A stretch of 64,000 bases of DNA from Pseudomonas sp. Q1-7 (GCF_028010285.1 NZ_CP116304.1:946501-1010500); one strand, 5' to 3'. Counted from the first letter of the stretch, positions 35,185 to 47,651 are shown. Translations and numbers: made by a program. Notes: generated by a model not told the origin, from the letters alone.

Positions 35185-36579
35185 TCAACCCAGTCGCGCG
35201 ATGGCCTGGCGGAACGCCGGCGGCAGGTGCTCGCCGAGTATGACCCGGCCGTCGTTCTGCACCAGAATGCCCATGCGCTCGAGCCAGTGCTCGAACTCCG
35301 GTGCCGGCTTCAGACCCAGGCTCTGGCGGGCGTAGAGGGCATCGTGGAAGGAGGTGGTCTGGTAGTTGAGCATCACGTCGTCGGAGCCGGGGATGCCCAT
35401 GATGAAGTTGATGCCGGCGACGCCGAGCAGGGTGAGCAGGGTGTCCATGTCGTCCTGGTCGGCTTCGGCGTGGTTGGTGTAGCAGATGTCGCAGCCCATG
35501 GGCACGCCGAGCAGCTTGGCGCAGAAGTGGTCTTCCAACCCCGCGCGGATGATCTGCTTGCCGTTGTAGAGGTATTCCGGGCCGATGAAGCCGACCACCG
35601 TGTTCACCAGGAAGGGATTGAAGTGCCGTGCCACGGCGTAGGCGCGGGTTTCGCAGGTCTGCTGGTCGACGCCGTGGTGGGCGTTGGCCGAGAGCGCACT
35701 GCCCTGGCCGGTCTCGAAGTACATCAGGTTATTGCCCAGGGTGCCGCGCTTCTGCGACAGGCCCGCTTCGTAGCCTTCCTGGAGAATCTTCAGACTGATG
35801 CCGAAGCTGGCGTTGGCCGCCTCGGTGCCGGCGATGGACTGGAACACCAGGTCCAGCGGTACGCCGCGTTCGATGGCGGCGATGGAGGTGGTGACGTGGG
35901 TCAGCACGCAGGCCTGGGTGGGTATCTCGTAGCGCTGGATGATGGCGTCGAGCATTTCCAGCATGGCGCAGATGGAGGCAATGCTGTCGGTGGCCGGGTT
36001 GATGCCGAGCATGGCATCGCCGTTGCCGTAGAGCAGGCCGTCGAGGATGCTCGCGGCGATGCCGGCCGGTTCGTCCGTGGGGTGGTTCGGCTGCAGCCGG
36101 GTGGAGAGTCGCCCACGCAGGCCCATGGTGTTGCGGAAGCGGGTGACCACGCGGATCTTCTGCGCCACCAGCACCAGGTCCTGCACGCGCATGATCTTCG
36201 ACACGGCGGCCGCCATCTCCGGCGTCAGGCCCTTGGCCAGGGCGCGCAGGCTGGCCTCGTCGGCGTGCTCGCTGAGCAGCCAGTCGCGCAGGCCGCCAAC
36301 GGTGAGGTGGCTCACCGGGTCGAAGGCCGCGCGGTCGTGGCTGTCGATGATCAGGCGCGTGACTTCGTCCTCTTCGTAGGGGATCAGCGCCTCGTCGAGG
36401 AAGTGCTTCAACGGAATGTCGGCCAGGGCCATCTGCGCGGCGACGCGCTCACCGTCGCTGCTGGCCGCGACCCCGGCCAGGTAGTCGCCGGAGCGCGCCG
36501 GGCTGGCCTTGGCCATGACCTCCTTGAGGCTGTCGAAGCGCCAGGTCTCGCCGCCGACGCTGTGGGAAAAACTGGCCAT
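35185..36579 (-). CDS. eutB: Ethanolamine ammonia-lyase large subunit
   Basis: 464 residues from ATG 36579 (CGGAGA upstream). Family landmarks: [20 protein letters not shown] (substrate site region), [40 protein letters not shown] and [20 protein letters not shown]. It is the catalytic cobalamin-binding subunit; the cofactor must come from elsewhere, since no reactivase (eutA) is present here. Located between eat and eutC. Confidence 0.97.
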   Translation of the reverse strand: MASFSHSVGGETWRFDSLKEVMAKASPARSGDYLAGVAASSDGERVAAQMALADIPLKHFLDEALIPYEEDEVTRLIIDSHDRAAFDPVSHLTVGGLRDWLLSEHADEASLRALAKGLTPEMAAAVSKIMRVQDLVLVAQKIRVVTRFRNTMGLRGRLSTRLQPNHPTDEPAGIAASILDGLLYGNGDAMLGINPATDSIASICAMLEMLDAIIQRYEIPTQACVLTHVTTSIAAIERGVPLDLVFQSIAGTEAANASFGISLKILQEGYEAGLSQKRGTLGNNLMYFETGQGSALSANAHHGVDQQTCETRAYAVARHFNPFLVNTVVGFIGPEYLYNGKQIIRAGLEDHFCAKLLGVPMGCDICYTNHAEADQDDMDTLLTLLGVAGINFIMGIPGSDDVMLNYQTTSFHDALYARQSLGLKPAPEFEHWLERMGILVQNDGRVILGEHLPPAFRQAIARLG

Positions 36580-36712
36580 CTGTATCTCCGTCCTCCAGGT
36601 CAACATGGACCGGCGATCGCGGTAGCCCGGATGCCATCCGGGGAAACCAGGGCTCCCGGATTCCGTCCGGGCTACGACCACCCCGCAGCCGTGCGACGGG
36701 GTGGAAATGCCG

Positions 36713-38080
36713 TCAAGCGCGGTTCAGCAGCGCATCGGCCGGTGCGTCGGCACGATGGTGGGCGGTGAACTGGAAGTAGATATACCCCGCCGCCATGAAG
36801 CCAAGGAAGATCAAGCCGATCAGGGTGTTGAACCAGATCATCGCCAGCAGGCAGACCACGGCCAGTACCAGGGCGATGGCCGGCACCACCGGGTAGCCCG
36901 GCGCGCGGAAGGTGCGCTCCAGGTGCGGCTCGGTGCGGCGCAGCTTGAACAGGCTGAGCATGCTGATGATGTACATGACGATGGCGCCGAACACGCTCAT
37001 GGTGATCATCGCCGCGGTGAGGCTCATGCCCTGCAGGTTCACCAGGCCGTCGCTGTAGATGGCGGCGATGCCGATCACGCCGCCGGCGATGATGGCGCGG
37101 TGCGGGGTCTGGAAGCGCGACAGCTTGGCCAGGCCGCGCGGCAGGTAGCCGGCGCGGGCCAGGGCGAAGAACTGCCGGGAGTAGCCGAGAATGATGCCGT
37201 GGAAACTGGCCACCAGGCCGAACAGGCCGATCCACACCAGCATGTGCATCCAGGTGGAGTCGTTGCCCACCACGGCCTTCATGGCCTGGGGCAGCGGGTC
37301 GTTGATGCCCGAGAGTTGGCGCCAGTCGCCCACGCCGCCGGCCATCACCATCACGCCGATGGCGAGGAACACCAGGGTCAGGATGCCGGCGATGTAGGCG
37401 CGCGGAATGGTGCGTTTCGGGTCCTTGGCTTCCTCGGCGGCCATGGCCGCGCCCTCGATGGCGAGGAAGAACCAGATGGCGAAGGGAATGGCGGCGAAGA
37501 TGCCGGAAATGGCGTGGCCGCCGAATTCATTGGTGCCGGCCCAGCCGTTGACCACGAAGTTGCTGAAGCTGAAACCCGGTGCCACCACGCCCATGAACAC
37601 CAACAATTCGGCCACGGCGAGCACGGTGACCACCAGCTCGAAGGTGGCGGCGATGCTGACGCCGAGGATGTTCAGCGTCATGAAGATAAAGTACGCGCCC
37701 ACTGCCGCGTGCTTGGGGTCCAGTTCCGGGTACTGCACGTTGAGGTAGGCACCGATGGCCATGGCGATGGCCGGCGGGGCGAAGACGAATTCGATCAGGG
37801 TGGCGATACCGGCGATCAGTCCGCCCTTTTCGCCGAAGGCGCGGCGGCTGTAGGCGAAGGGGCCGCCAGCGTGGGGAATGGCGGTGGTCAGTTCGGTGAA
37901 GCTGAAAATGAAACAGGTGTACATGGTGGCCACCAGCAGGGCGGTGACCAGGAAGCCGAGGGTGCCGGCGGCGCCCCAGCCGTAGCTCCAGCCGAAGTAT
38001 TCGCCGGAGATCACCAGGCCGACGGCGATACCCCAGAGGTGCAAGGTGCCGAGCGTGGGTTTTAGTTGTGTCGTGCTCAT
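36713..38080 (-). CDS. eat: Ethanolamine permease (APC superfamily)
   Basis: 455 residues, about 12 membrane segments. APC amino-acid permease signature near the N-terminus (GIAVGLVISGEYFGWSYGWG, AGGPFAYSRRAFG), and FRAPGYPVVPAIALVLAVVC near the end. GAGGAG 6 bases before the ATG. The gene directly precedes eutBC, so import and cleavage of ethanolamine are encoded together. In P. aeruginosa this set is under EatR and RpoN control. Confidence 0.93.
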   Translation of the reverse strand: MSTTQLKPTLGTLHLWGIAVGLVISGEYFGWSYGWGAAGTLGFLVTALLVATMYTCFIFSFTELTTAIPHAGGPFAYSRRAFGEKGGLIAGIATLIEFVFAPPAIAMAIGAYLNVQYPELDPKHAAVGAYFIFMTLNILGVSIAATFELVVTVLAVAELLVFMGVVAPGFSFSNFVVNGWAGTNEFGGHAISGIFAAIPFAIWFFLAIEGAAMAAEEAKDPKRTIPRAYIAGILTLVFLAIGVMVMAGGVGDWRQLSGINDPLPQAMKAVVGNDSTWMHMLVWIGLFGLVASFHGIILGYSRQFFALARAGYLPRGLAKLSRFQTPHRAIIAGGVIGIAAIYSDGLVNLQGMSLTAAMITMSVFGAIVMYIISMLSLFKLRRTEPHLERTFRAPGYPVVPAIALVLAVVCLLAMIWFNTLIGLIFLGFMAAGYIYFQFTAHHRADAPADALLNRA

Positions 38081-38378
38081 CGGGACTCCTCGCCCTGCTG
38101 AGGGCGTCGTGGGTGGGTGCCTGGCTCGATGGTATCCAGCGACGCACTCAAGGACTTGACCCTGGAGCCCCGCGTGCGGCCTCTGCGGTCAAGTCGCACG
38201 GCACTGTTACCCATCGCCCCACCCACCTTGCCCCGGCACGGGGCGCGGCGCGGCGGCGTGCACGCATATGGCCCGGAAATCCCCCTTTCACGGGGGCGCA
38301 GCGGCGTATCCGCGCGGCCGTTCGGAGGGCATGGGTTTTGCTTGAATGCCTGATCAAAAAAAGACTTGGTAATCCGTG
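38081..38378. promoter_or_regulatory. Divergent promoter region of eat-eutBC and the AraC gene
   Basis: About 300 bases. Contains an inverted repeat ACTTGACC (38154-38161) / GGTCAAGT (38187-38194) and, for the rightward gene, a sigma-54-like element at 38328-38341. I found no good sigma-54 element facing eat, in contrast to exaC. Confidence 0.45.
38327..38343 (+). promoter_or_regulatory. Possible sigma-54 promoter of the AraC-family gene
   Basis: GGGCATGGGTTTTGCTT has GG (38328-38329), 10 bases, then GC (38340-38341), with TTTGC at -12 as in the consensus. It lies 37 bases before the ATG at 38379. The first consensus base is G instead of T. Confidence 0.4.
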
Positions 38379-39431
38379 ATGAACCCGTCCCTGTTTTCCA
38401 GTGTCGGCCTGCAGGCGCCCACGGCGAGCAATGTCGGCGTGCTCTCGGCGGCCGCCAGCGGACTCGACCGCTTCATCACCGACCAGGGCGGCGATCTGGA
38501 CCGCATCTTCGGTCGCGCCGGGATCGACCCGGAGCAACTGCTCCATCCCACCCTGAGCCTGGCGTTGCCGAACTATTGCCAGGTGCTGGAAGAGGCGGCG
38601 CGGCAGTCCGGTTGCGACAACTTCGGCCTGCGCTACGGCCAGCAGTTCCAGCCCCGCGCCCTCGGTCTGCTGGGGTATGTCGGGCTCAGTTCCGACACCC
38701 TGGACGAGGCGCTGAAGAACTTCGCGGCGGCCTTCCCCTTCCACCAGCACAGCACCCTGATCCGTCTGGTGGATTGCGGCGAGTGCTACCGCTTCGACTA
38801 TCAGGTTCGCCACGGCGCCATCCTCGACCGCCGTCAGGATGCCGAGCTGACCATGGGCATGGCGCTGAACCTGATCCGCCATGCCCTGGGCCGCGACTGG
38901 ACGCCGCGCGCGGTGGCCTTCGAACACGAGCGGCCGGAGGGTTGGCAGGAGCACGTCGAGGCGTTCGGCGCGCCGGTGCAGTTCGGCCGGCCGTGCAACT
39001 TCCTGCTGGTGCCCAAGGGGGATGTGCAGGGCAAGGCCATGCCCGAGCGCGATCCCAACCTGCTGTTCCTGTTCCAGGATGTGATCCGCCGCCTGGGTGA
39101 GCAGGGCGCCCGCCCGAGCCTGCTGGAGGAGGCCGGCACCCAGATTCGCCTCGCCCTTGGCCTGGGCGAGCCCAGCCTGGAGCAGATCGCCGAGCGTCTG
39201 GAACTGACCCCGGCGGGCCTGCAGCGCCGCCTGCGCGACGAAAACCTGAGCTTCAGCCAACTGGTGGAACAGACCCGCCGCGAACTGGCGCTGCACTACC
39301 TGCGCCAGCGCCAGAGGCCCATCTCCGAACTGGCGCCGCTGCTGGGCTATTCCGAAACCAGCGCCTTCTCCCGTGCCTTCCGCCGCTGGTTCGGGGTGAG
39401 CCCGCGGCAATGGCGGGGCGACGAGCGCTGA
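38379..39431 (+). CDS. AraC-family regulator (OruR/ArgR-like architecture), probably of ethanolamine use
   Basis: 350 residues from ATG 38379 (a GTG three bases earlier is possible; no strong ribosome site). The N-terminal arabinose-binding-like domain found in OruR-type regulators (DNFGLRYGQQFQPRALGLLG) spans about 35-220. C-terminal AraC HTH: LTPAGLQRRLRDENLSFSQL and PISELAPLLGYSETSAFSRA with FRRWFGVSPRQWR. It is divergent from eat-eutBC, so direct control of ethanolamine uptake is likely. It sits where the P. aeruginosa operon, as I recall it, runs unbroken from the aldehyde dehydrogenase into eat. Confidence 0.88.
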   Translation: MNPSLFSSVGLQAPTASNVGVLSAAASGLDRFITDQGGDLDRIFGRAGIDPEQLLHPTLSLALPNYCQVLEEAARQSGCDNFGLRYGQQFQPRALGLLGYVGLSSDTLDEALKNFAAAFPFHQHSTLIRLVDCGECYRFDYQVRHGAILDRRQDAELTMGMALNLIRHALGRDWTPRAVAFEHERPEGWQEHVEAFGAPVQFGRPCNFLLVPKGDVQGKAMPERDPNLLFLFQDVIRRLGEQGARPSLLEEAGTQIRLALGLGEPSLEQIAERLELTPAGLQRRLRDENLSFSQLVEQTRRELALHYLRQRQRPISELAPLLGYSETSAFSRAFRRWFGVSPRQWRGDER

Positions 39432-39460
39432 TCCCGGGCGCGAGTCCATCCTACGAGGCA

Positions 39461-40094
39461 GCAATGCCGCCTCGTAGGATGGCGTAGAGCGAAGCGAAAC
39501 CCATCGGGGGCCAATATCAGGCGCCGTGGTCATCTCTGACCCGGAGCGACCCCCGGCATAGGCCTGTTGGGTTTCGTTCCTCTACCCAACCTACGCGCTT
39601 GTTGTGTGGGTGGGAGTCGGGTGGCAATGCCGCCTCGTAGGATGGCGTAGAGCGAAGCGAAACCCATCGGGGGCCAATAGCAGGCGCCGTGGTCAGCCCT
39701 GACCCGGAGCCACCCCCGGCATGGGCCTGTTGGGTTTCGTTCCTCTACCGAACCTACGCGCTTGTTGTGTGGGTGGGAGTCGGGTGGCAATGCCGCCTCG
39801 TAGGATGGCGTAGAGCGAAGCGAAACCCATCGGGGGCCAACAGCAGGCGCCGTGGTCAGCCCTGCCCCGGAGCCACCCCCGGCATGGGCCTGTTGGGTTT
39901 CGTTCCTCTACCCAACCTACGTGCTGATCCCGGGCGCGTGTCCATCCGCCAGGGGTGGCAATGCCGCCTCGTAGGATGGCGTAGAGCGAAGCGAAACCCA
40001 TCGGGGGCCAACAGCAGGCGCCGTGGTCAGCCCTGACCCGGAGCGACCCCCGGCATGGGCCTGTTGGGTTTCGTTCCTCTACCCAACCTACGGT
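39461..40094. repeat. Four tandem copies of a 163-171-base repeat with internal inverted arms
   Basis: Near-identical units start at 39461, 39624, 39787 and 39958 (periods 163, 163, 171). Each has a 5' arm beginning GCAATGCCGCCTCGTAGGAT and containing GAGCGAAGCGAAACCCATC, a middle of about 50 bases, and a 3' arm TTGGGTTTCGTTCCTCTACC followed by CAACCTACG. The two arms are imperfect reverse complements, so every unit can form a long hairpin. A partial fifth arm (GCGAAACGAAACCCATC) lies at about 40110-40128. This is the common proteobacterial GTAGGWTGGGT/GAAACCCAWC-type element, here amplified in tandem. It fills the whole 39432-40150 gap; no gene is supported in it. Confidence 0.9.
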
Positions 40095-40150
40095 GTCGGG
40101 CGTGCCGCTGGAGCGAAACGAAACCCATCATCGCCAACGCTCCTAAACAA

Positions 40151-40174
40151 AAAACGCGGCCTAAGCTGCGTTTT
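40151..40174 (-). terminator. Terminator of the aldehyde dehydrogenase gene
   Basis: AAAACGCGGC-CTAA-GCTGCGTTTT, one mismatch in a 10-bp stem, 17 bases beyond the stop of the leftward gene and followed by TTTTGTTT on that strand. Confidence 0.75.
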
Positions 40175-40191
40175 CTGTTGCCGGAGGAGGA

Positions 40192-41712
<1,521 letters not shown>

Positions 41713-41773
41713 GGTGTTTCTCCTGTCTCTTGTTGTAGTGGAGATAACGCAGGGTGGCGTATGTCTTCCACAG

Positions 41774-41789
41774 AGCAAGGGCTGGGCCA
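41774..41789 (-). promoter_or_regulatory. Sigma-54 (RpoN) promoter of the aldehyde dehydrogenase gene
   Basis: Minus strand reads TGGCCCAGCCCTTGCT: GG, ten bases, GC, with TTGCT at -12, close to the TGGCACG-N4-TTGCW consensus. It lies 62 bases before the ATG, and an RpoN-dependent activator is encoded divergently. Confidence 0.75.
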
Positions 41790-41852
41790 GGGCGCCGTGA
41801 GTACCGTTGCAGAGCGGTTTGCGCCCGGCTCTGGCGCCGCGCTGGAGAAGGC

Positions 41853-41893
41853 CTGTGGCAGGCCTGCCACAGTTGAGAGTGACACTTTGTCAC
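41853..41893. promoter_or_regulatory. Two palindromes, candidate upstream activating sites for the AcoR/EatR-type activator
   Basis: CTGTGGCAGGCCTGCCACAG (41853-41872) is a perfect 20-base palindrome and GTGACA-CTT-TGTCAC (41879-41893) an exact inverted repeat. Both lie 65-120 bases upstream of the sigma-54 element, the usual enhancer distance. Confidence 0.55.
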
Positions 41894-42030
41894 GCATCTG
41901 GCACAGCGAGTGACCAGCGGGTCGCGCGGCCGTTGCAAAGGCTTCTACGCTGGAGGATGCTGCGTCGACGCGGGCGCCGTTCCACGGCCAGGGCTGCCTC
42001 CCGGGAAGCCCGCACAGGAGAACAACAAGA

Positions 42031-43932
<1,902 letters not shown>

Positions 43933-43997
43933 CGACGAAGGCCGTTGTAGGGGCGGGTTCTGCCGGGGTTACGAGAAGGCCCTGGGCGCCGCTTTTC

Positions 43998-44096
43998 TGT
44001 GGGAGCGAATTCATTCGCGAAGCGGCCCGCAGGGCTGGCCTTCGGACTTGCTGGGGGACGCTGCGCATCCCATCGCGAATAAATTCGCCCCCACAG
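43998..44096. repeat. REPIN unit A, left of the ISL3 pair
   Basis: Begins TGTGGGAGCGAATTCATTCG and ends with its inverted counterpart (CGCGAATAAATTCGCCCCCA). Two inverted REP ends flank a middle of about 55 bases containing CCCGCAGGGCTGGCCTTCGG. The whole 43933-44146 stretch is repeat-like and contains no gene. Confidence 0.85.
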
Positions 44097-44146
44097 GGTT
44101 CGAGGTTCGCCGGAGATTTCGAGAAGTCCCTGGCGGCCGATTTTTT

Positions 44147-45451
44147 GGTTCTTCGCGGAGTCTGGGGGAAGAGCGCGTTGACAGTCAGGGAAGTGGGTAA
44201 ATTGGCAGTCGCCAAACGAACCAACCCCCACTCCCTGCTGCCGCCGTGCATCCTATTGATCTTGCCCAGTTCTGGCCAGGCTACGAAGTCGTCGCCTGTC
44301 GCCCCTCTGCCGACAACACCCTGCTGATCGAACTCAAGCCTCGAGCCGACGCCATCCCCGAATGTGGGCGCTGCGGCCAAGCTTGTCCGCTGATCCATGA
44401 GTGCCGACTGCGTCGGGTACGCGATCGCGACTTGCTCGACCAGCGCGTTCTGCTCCAGGTGCCGGTGCGCCGCGTTGACTGCCTGCGCTGTGGGCGGGTG
44501 ACCGAGCGGATCGCCTGGCTGGAGCCGGCGTCACGCCTGACGCGGCGCTTGCAGGCCTGGCTCGAGGCTTTGCTGCAACTGCTGCCGATCAGCCACGTCA
44601 GCCGCCTCACCGGCTTGCACTGGCACACGCTCAAGCAGCTCGATAAACGTCGCCTGGAAGCCGCCGTCGGCGCGTTCGATCCGGGCGAGGTGCGCCGGTT
44701 GGTGATGGACGAGTTCGCCCTGCACAAGGGCCATCGCTACGCCACGGTGATCATGGATGCCGAGCGGACACGGGTGCTGTGGGTGGGGCATGGCAACAGC
44801 CGTGAGGCGATTCGTCCGTTCTTCGAGCTGCTCGGCGAGCGCTGCCAACAGATCGAGGCGGTGGCGATGGACATGAACACCGCGTTCGACCTGGAGGTGC
44901 AGCGGCATTGCCCGCAGGCCGAAGTGGTGTACGACCTCTTCCATGTGGTGGCGCGCTACGGCCGCGAGGTGATCGACCGCATCCGGGTCGACCAGGCCAA
45001 CCTGCTGCGCCAGGACAAACCGGCGCGCAAGGTGGTCAAGCAGAGCCGCTGGCTGTTGCTGCGCAACCGCGAGAGTCTGAAGGACGGGCAAGCCGTGCAG
45101 TTGCAGGAGCTACTCGACGCCAACCAGCCGCTGGCCACGGTCTACGTGCTCAAGGATGCCCTGAAGGAAGTCTGGTACGCCCCCACTGTGCGAGAGGGCT
45201 GGCGGCGCTGGCGAAGTTGGCTACGGCATGCTCGGGACAGCGGTCTGGAGCCGCTCCAACGCTTTGCCCGGAATCTGCGCAAATACGCCCGGGGCATCCT
45301 CGCCAGCGCCCGCTTCCCCCTGCACACCAGCGTCCTGGAAGGCGTGAACAACCGCATCAAGGTGATCAAACGGATGGCCTACGGCTTCCGGGACTCCCAC
45401 TACTTCTTCCTGAAAATCAAGGCCGCCTTCCCCGGGAAAGCGCGATGAACC
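44147..45451 (+). mobile_element. ISL3-family insertion sequence, copy 1 (1305 bp, intact)
   Basis: Terminal inverted repeats GGTTCTTCGCG (44147-44157) and CGCGATGAACC (45441-45451) match at 10 of 11 positions. It is flanked on both sides by the 8-base target duplication GATTTTTT (44139-44146 and 45452-45459), the size typical for ISL3. It interrupts the T-tract immediately before a REPIN unit. Encodes one full transposase. Confidence 0.92.
44246..45448 (+). CDS. ISL3-family transposase, copy 1
   Basis: 400 residues from GTG 44246. N-terminal ISL3 zinc finger (CGRCGQACPLIHE and DCLRCGRVTERI), an HTH (LLQLLPISHVSRLTGLHWHT), then the DDE domain: LVMDEFALHKGHRYATVIMD (first Asp), VAMDMNTAFDLEV (second Asp) and EGVNNRIKVIKRMAYGFRD (Glu). 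No stops or frameshifts, so probably active. About 95% identical by eye to copy 2 at 46207-47409. Confidence 0.94.
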   Translation: MHPIDLAQFWPGYEVVACRPSADNTLLIELKPRADAIPECGRCGQACPLIHECRLRRVRDRDLLDQRVLLQVPVRRVDCLRCGRVTERIAWLEPASRLTRRLQAWLEALLQLLPISHVSRLTGLHWHTLKQLDKRRLEAAVGAFDPGEVRRLVMDEFALHKGHRYATVIMDAERTRVLWVGHGNSREAIRPFFELLGERCQQIEAVAMDMNTAFDLEVQRHCPQAEVVYDLFHVVARYGREVIDRIRVDQANLLRQDKPARKVVKQSRWLLLRNRESLKDGQAVQLQELLDANQPLATVYVLKDALKEVWYAPTVREGWRRWRSWLRHARDSGLEPLQRFARNLRKYARGILASARFPLHTSVLEGVNNRIKVIKRMAYGFRDSHYFFLKIKAAFPGKAR

Positions 45452-45460
45452 GATTTTTTT

Positions 45461-46151
45461 GTGGGAGCGAATTCATTCGCGAACCGGCCCGCAGGGTCGG
45501 CCTACGGACTTGCCGGGGGATGCTACGCATCCCATCGCGAATGAATTCGCTCCTGCAGGGTTCGAGGTCGTCGGAGATTTCGAGAAGGCTTGGGGCACCG
45601 TTTTTTTGTGGGAGCGAATTCATTCGCGAACTGGCCCGCAGGGCTGGCCTTCGGACTTGCTGGGGGACGCTGCGCATCCCATCGCGAATGAATTCGCTCC
45701 CACAGTGTCCGAGGTTTGCCGGGGGTTACGAGAAGGCTCGGGGCACCGCTTTTTTGTGTGGGGGCGAATTCATTCGCGAACCGGCCCGCAGGGTCGGCCT
45801 TCGGACTTGCCGGGGGACGCTGCGCATCCCATCGCGAATGAATTCGCCCCCACAGGGTTCGAGGTTCGCCGGAGATTTCGAGAAGGCTTGGGGCACCGTT
45901 TTTTTGTGGGAGCGAATTCATTCGCGAACTGGCCCGCAGGGCTGGCCTTCGGACTTGCCGGGGGACGCTGCGCATCCCATCGCGAATGAATTCGCCCCCA
46001 CAGGGTTCGAGGTTCGCCGGAGATTTCGAGAAGGCCCTGGGCGCCGCTTTTTTGTGGGAGCGAATTCATTCGCGAAGCGGCCCGCAGGGTTGGCCTTCGG
46101 GCTTGCTGGGGGACGCTGCGCATCCCATCGCGAATGAATTCGCTCCTACAG
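45461..46151. repeat. Tandem array of five REPIN units between the two IS copies
   Basis: Units of about 98 bases start at 45461, 45608, 45758, 45906 and 46054 (periods 147, 150, 148, 148). Each opens GTGGGAGCGAATTCATTCGC (one with GGGGGCG) and closes with the inverted counterpart ending CGCTCCCACAG or CGCCCCCACAG. Spacers of about 50 bases are also conserved (GTTCGAGGTTCGCCGGAGAT, then TTCGAGAAGG and a T-tract). The array accounts for the whole interval; open frames across it are repeat translations, not genes. Confidence 0.92.
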
Positions 46152-46203
46152 GGTTCGAGGTTCGCCGGAGATTTCGAGAAGGTCCTGGGCGCCAATTTTT
46201 TTT

Positions 46204-47508
46204 GGTTCATCGCGCTTTCCCGGGGAAGGCAGCCTTGATTTTCAGGAAGAAGTAGGCTGAGTCTCGGAAGCCATAGGCCATGCGCTTGATCACCTTGATA
46301 CGGTTATTCACGCCCTCCAGCAGGCTGGTATGTAGGTGGAAACGCGCACTGGCGAGGATGCCCCGGGCGTATTTGCGCAGGTTGCGGGCAAAGCGTTGCA
46401 GTGGCGCCAGACCGCTGTCCCGGGCATGCCGTAGCCAACTTCGCCAGCGCCGCCAGCCCTCCTGCACACTGGGGGCGTACCAGATTGCCTTTAACGCATC
46501 CTTGAGCACATAGACCGTGGCCAGTGGTTGGTTGGCCGCGAGCAGCTCTTGCAACTGCACGGCCTGCCCGTCCTTGAGGTTGTCGTGATTGCGCAGCAGC
46601 AGCCAGCGACTCTGCTTGACCACCTTGCGCGCCGGTTTGTCTTCGCGCAGGAGGTTGGCCTGGTCGACGCGGATACGGTCGATCACCTCACGGCCGTAGC
46701 GCGCCACCACGTGGAACAGGTCATACACCACTTCGGCCTGCGGGCAGTGCCGCTTCACCTCCAGGTCGAAAGCCGTGTTCATGTCCATCGCCACCGCCTC
46801 GATCTGCTGGCAGCGCTCGCCCAGCAATTCGAAGAACGGGCGAATCGCCTCGCGGCTGTTGCCATGCCCGACCCACAGCACCCGCGTCCGCTCGGCATCC
46901 ATGATCACCGTGGCATAACGATGCCCCTTGTGCAGGGCGAACTCGTCCATCACCAGACGGCGAACATCGCCCGGCTTGAAAGCGCCAACGGCGGCCTCCA
47001 GGCGGCGCTTATCGAGCGTCTTGAGCGTGTGCCAGTGCAGGCCGGTGAGGCGGCTGACATGACTGATGGGCAGCAATTGCAGCAAGCCTTCGAGCCAGAC
47101 GCGCAAGCGTTGGGTCAAACGCGACACCGGTTCCAACCAGCTGATCCGCTCGGTTACCCGCCCACAACTCAGGCAATCGACGCGGCGCACCGGTAGCTGG
47201 AGCAAGACGCGCTGGTCGAACAGATCGCGATCGCGCACCTGACGAGTCCGCCGCTCATGGATCAATGGACAGGCTTCACCACAGCGTCCGCATTCGGGGA
47301 TGGAGCCGACTTGAGGCTCGAGCTCGATTAGCAGGGTGTCGTGGGTTGATTGGCGACAGGAGACGACTGCGTAGCCTGGCCAGAAAGCAGCAAGATCAAT
47401 AGGATGCACGGCGGCAGCAGGGGGTGGTGGTTGGTTCGTTTGGCGACTGCCAATCTAACCACTTCCCTGACTGTCAACTCGCTCTTCCCCCTGATCCCGC
47501 GAAGAACC
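46204..47508 (-). mobile_element. ISL3-family insertion sequence, copy 2 (1305 bp, inverted)
   Basis: Ends GGTTCATCGCG (46204-46214) and CGCGAAGAACC (47498-47508) are the same terminal repeats as copy 1, in opposite orientation, and the length is identical. Flanks are TTTTTTTT (46196-46203) and GTTTTTTT (47509-47516), consistent with an 8-base duplication of a T-tract with one change. A REPIN unit again follows directly on the right. Confidence 0.9.
46207..47409 (-). CDS. ISL3-family transposase, copy 2
   Basis: 400 residues, same domains and catalytic residues as copy 1 (MDEFALHKG, AMDMNTAFD and EGVNNRIKV). Scattered substitutions (for example CRQSTHDT versus CRPSADNT near the N-terminus and FKPGDVRR versus FDPGEVRR) show that the copies have diverged and are not a very recent duplication of each other. 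Confidence 0.94.
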   Translation of the reverse strand: MHPIDLAAFWPGYAVVSCRQSTHDTLLIELEPQVGSIPECGRCGEACPLIHERRTRQVRDRDLFDQRVLLQLPVRRVDCLSCGRVTERISWLEPVSRLTQRLRVWLEGLLQLLPISHVSRLTGLHWHTLKTLDKRRLEAAVGAFKPGDVRRLVMDEFALHKGHRYATVIMDAERTRVLWVGHGNSREAIRPFFELLGERCQQIEAVAMDMNTAFDLEVKRHCPQAEVVYDLFHVVARYGREVIDRIRVDQANLLREDKPARKVVKQSRWLLLRNHDNLKDGQAVQLQELLAANQPLATVYVLKDALKAIWYAPSVQEGWRRWRSWLRHARDSGLAPLQRFARNLRKYARGILASARFHLHTSLLEGVNNRIKVIKRMAYGFRDSAYFFLKIKAAFPGKAR

Positions 47509-47516
47509 GTTTTTTT

Positions 47517-47614
47517 GTGGGAGCGAATTCATTCGCGAACCGGCCCGCAGGGTCGGCCCTCGGGCTTGCCGGGGGATGCTGCGCGTCCCATCGCGAATGA
47601 ATTCGCTCCTACAG
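47517..47614. repeat. REPIN unit G, right of the ISL3 pair
   Basis: Starts GTGGGAGCGAATTCATTCGC directly after the T-tract that borders IS copy 2, and ends with the inverted end (GAATTCGCTCCTACAG). Same structure and length as the array units. Confidence 0.85.
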
Positions 47615-47651
47615 CGCAAGGCCCGGCTTCACGAAGAAGCCGGGCCTTGCG
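47615..47651 (-). terminator. Long hairpin downstream of phnX
   Basis: CGCAAGGCCCGGCTTC and its exact complement pair around ACGAA (16-bp stem). It lies about 60 bases beyond the phnX stop. No T-run, so strength is uncertain. Confidence 0.55.

Noticed and set aside
34912..36768. Long plus-strand open frame (618 codons) opposite eutBC
   Set aside because: It is antisense to eutC/eutB and its translation is repetitive, without any domain. High GC keeps the reverse frame open.
36701..38065. 454-codon frame opposite the permease eat
   Set aside because: Highly charged, repetitive His/Glu/Gly-rich translation typical of antisense of a membrane protein gene.
39461..40094. CRISPR array or structural RNA gene
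   Set aside because: Units are 163 bases with near-identical sequence throughout; they match dispersed repeat elements.
45461..46151. CRISPR array
   Set aside because: Repeats are about 98 bases with internal inverted ends and the spacers are almost identical to each other. A CRISPR needs short repeats with unique spacers, and no cas genes are near.
44139..47516. Complete composite transposon carrying cargo genes
   Set aside because: The two IS copies enclose only REPIN repeats and have diverged in sequence, and each is explained by its own target duplication. It remains possible as a unit but is not supported.
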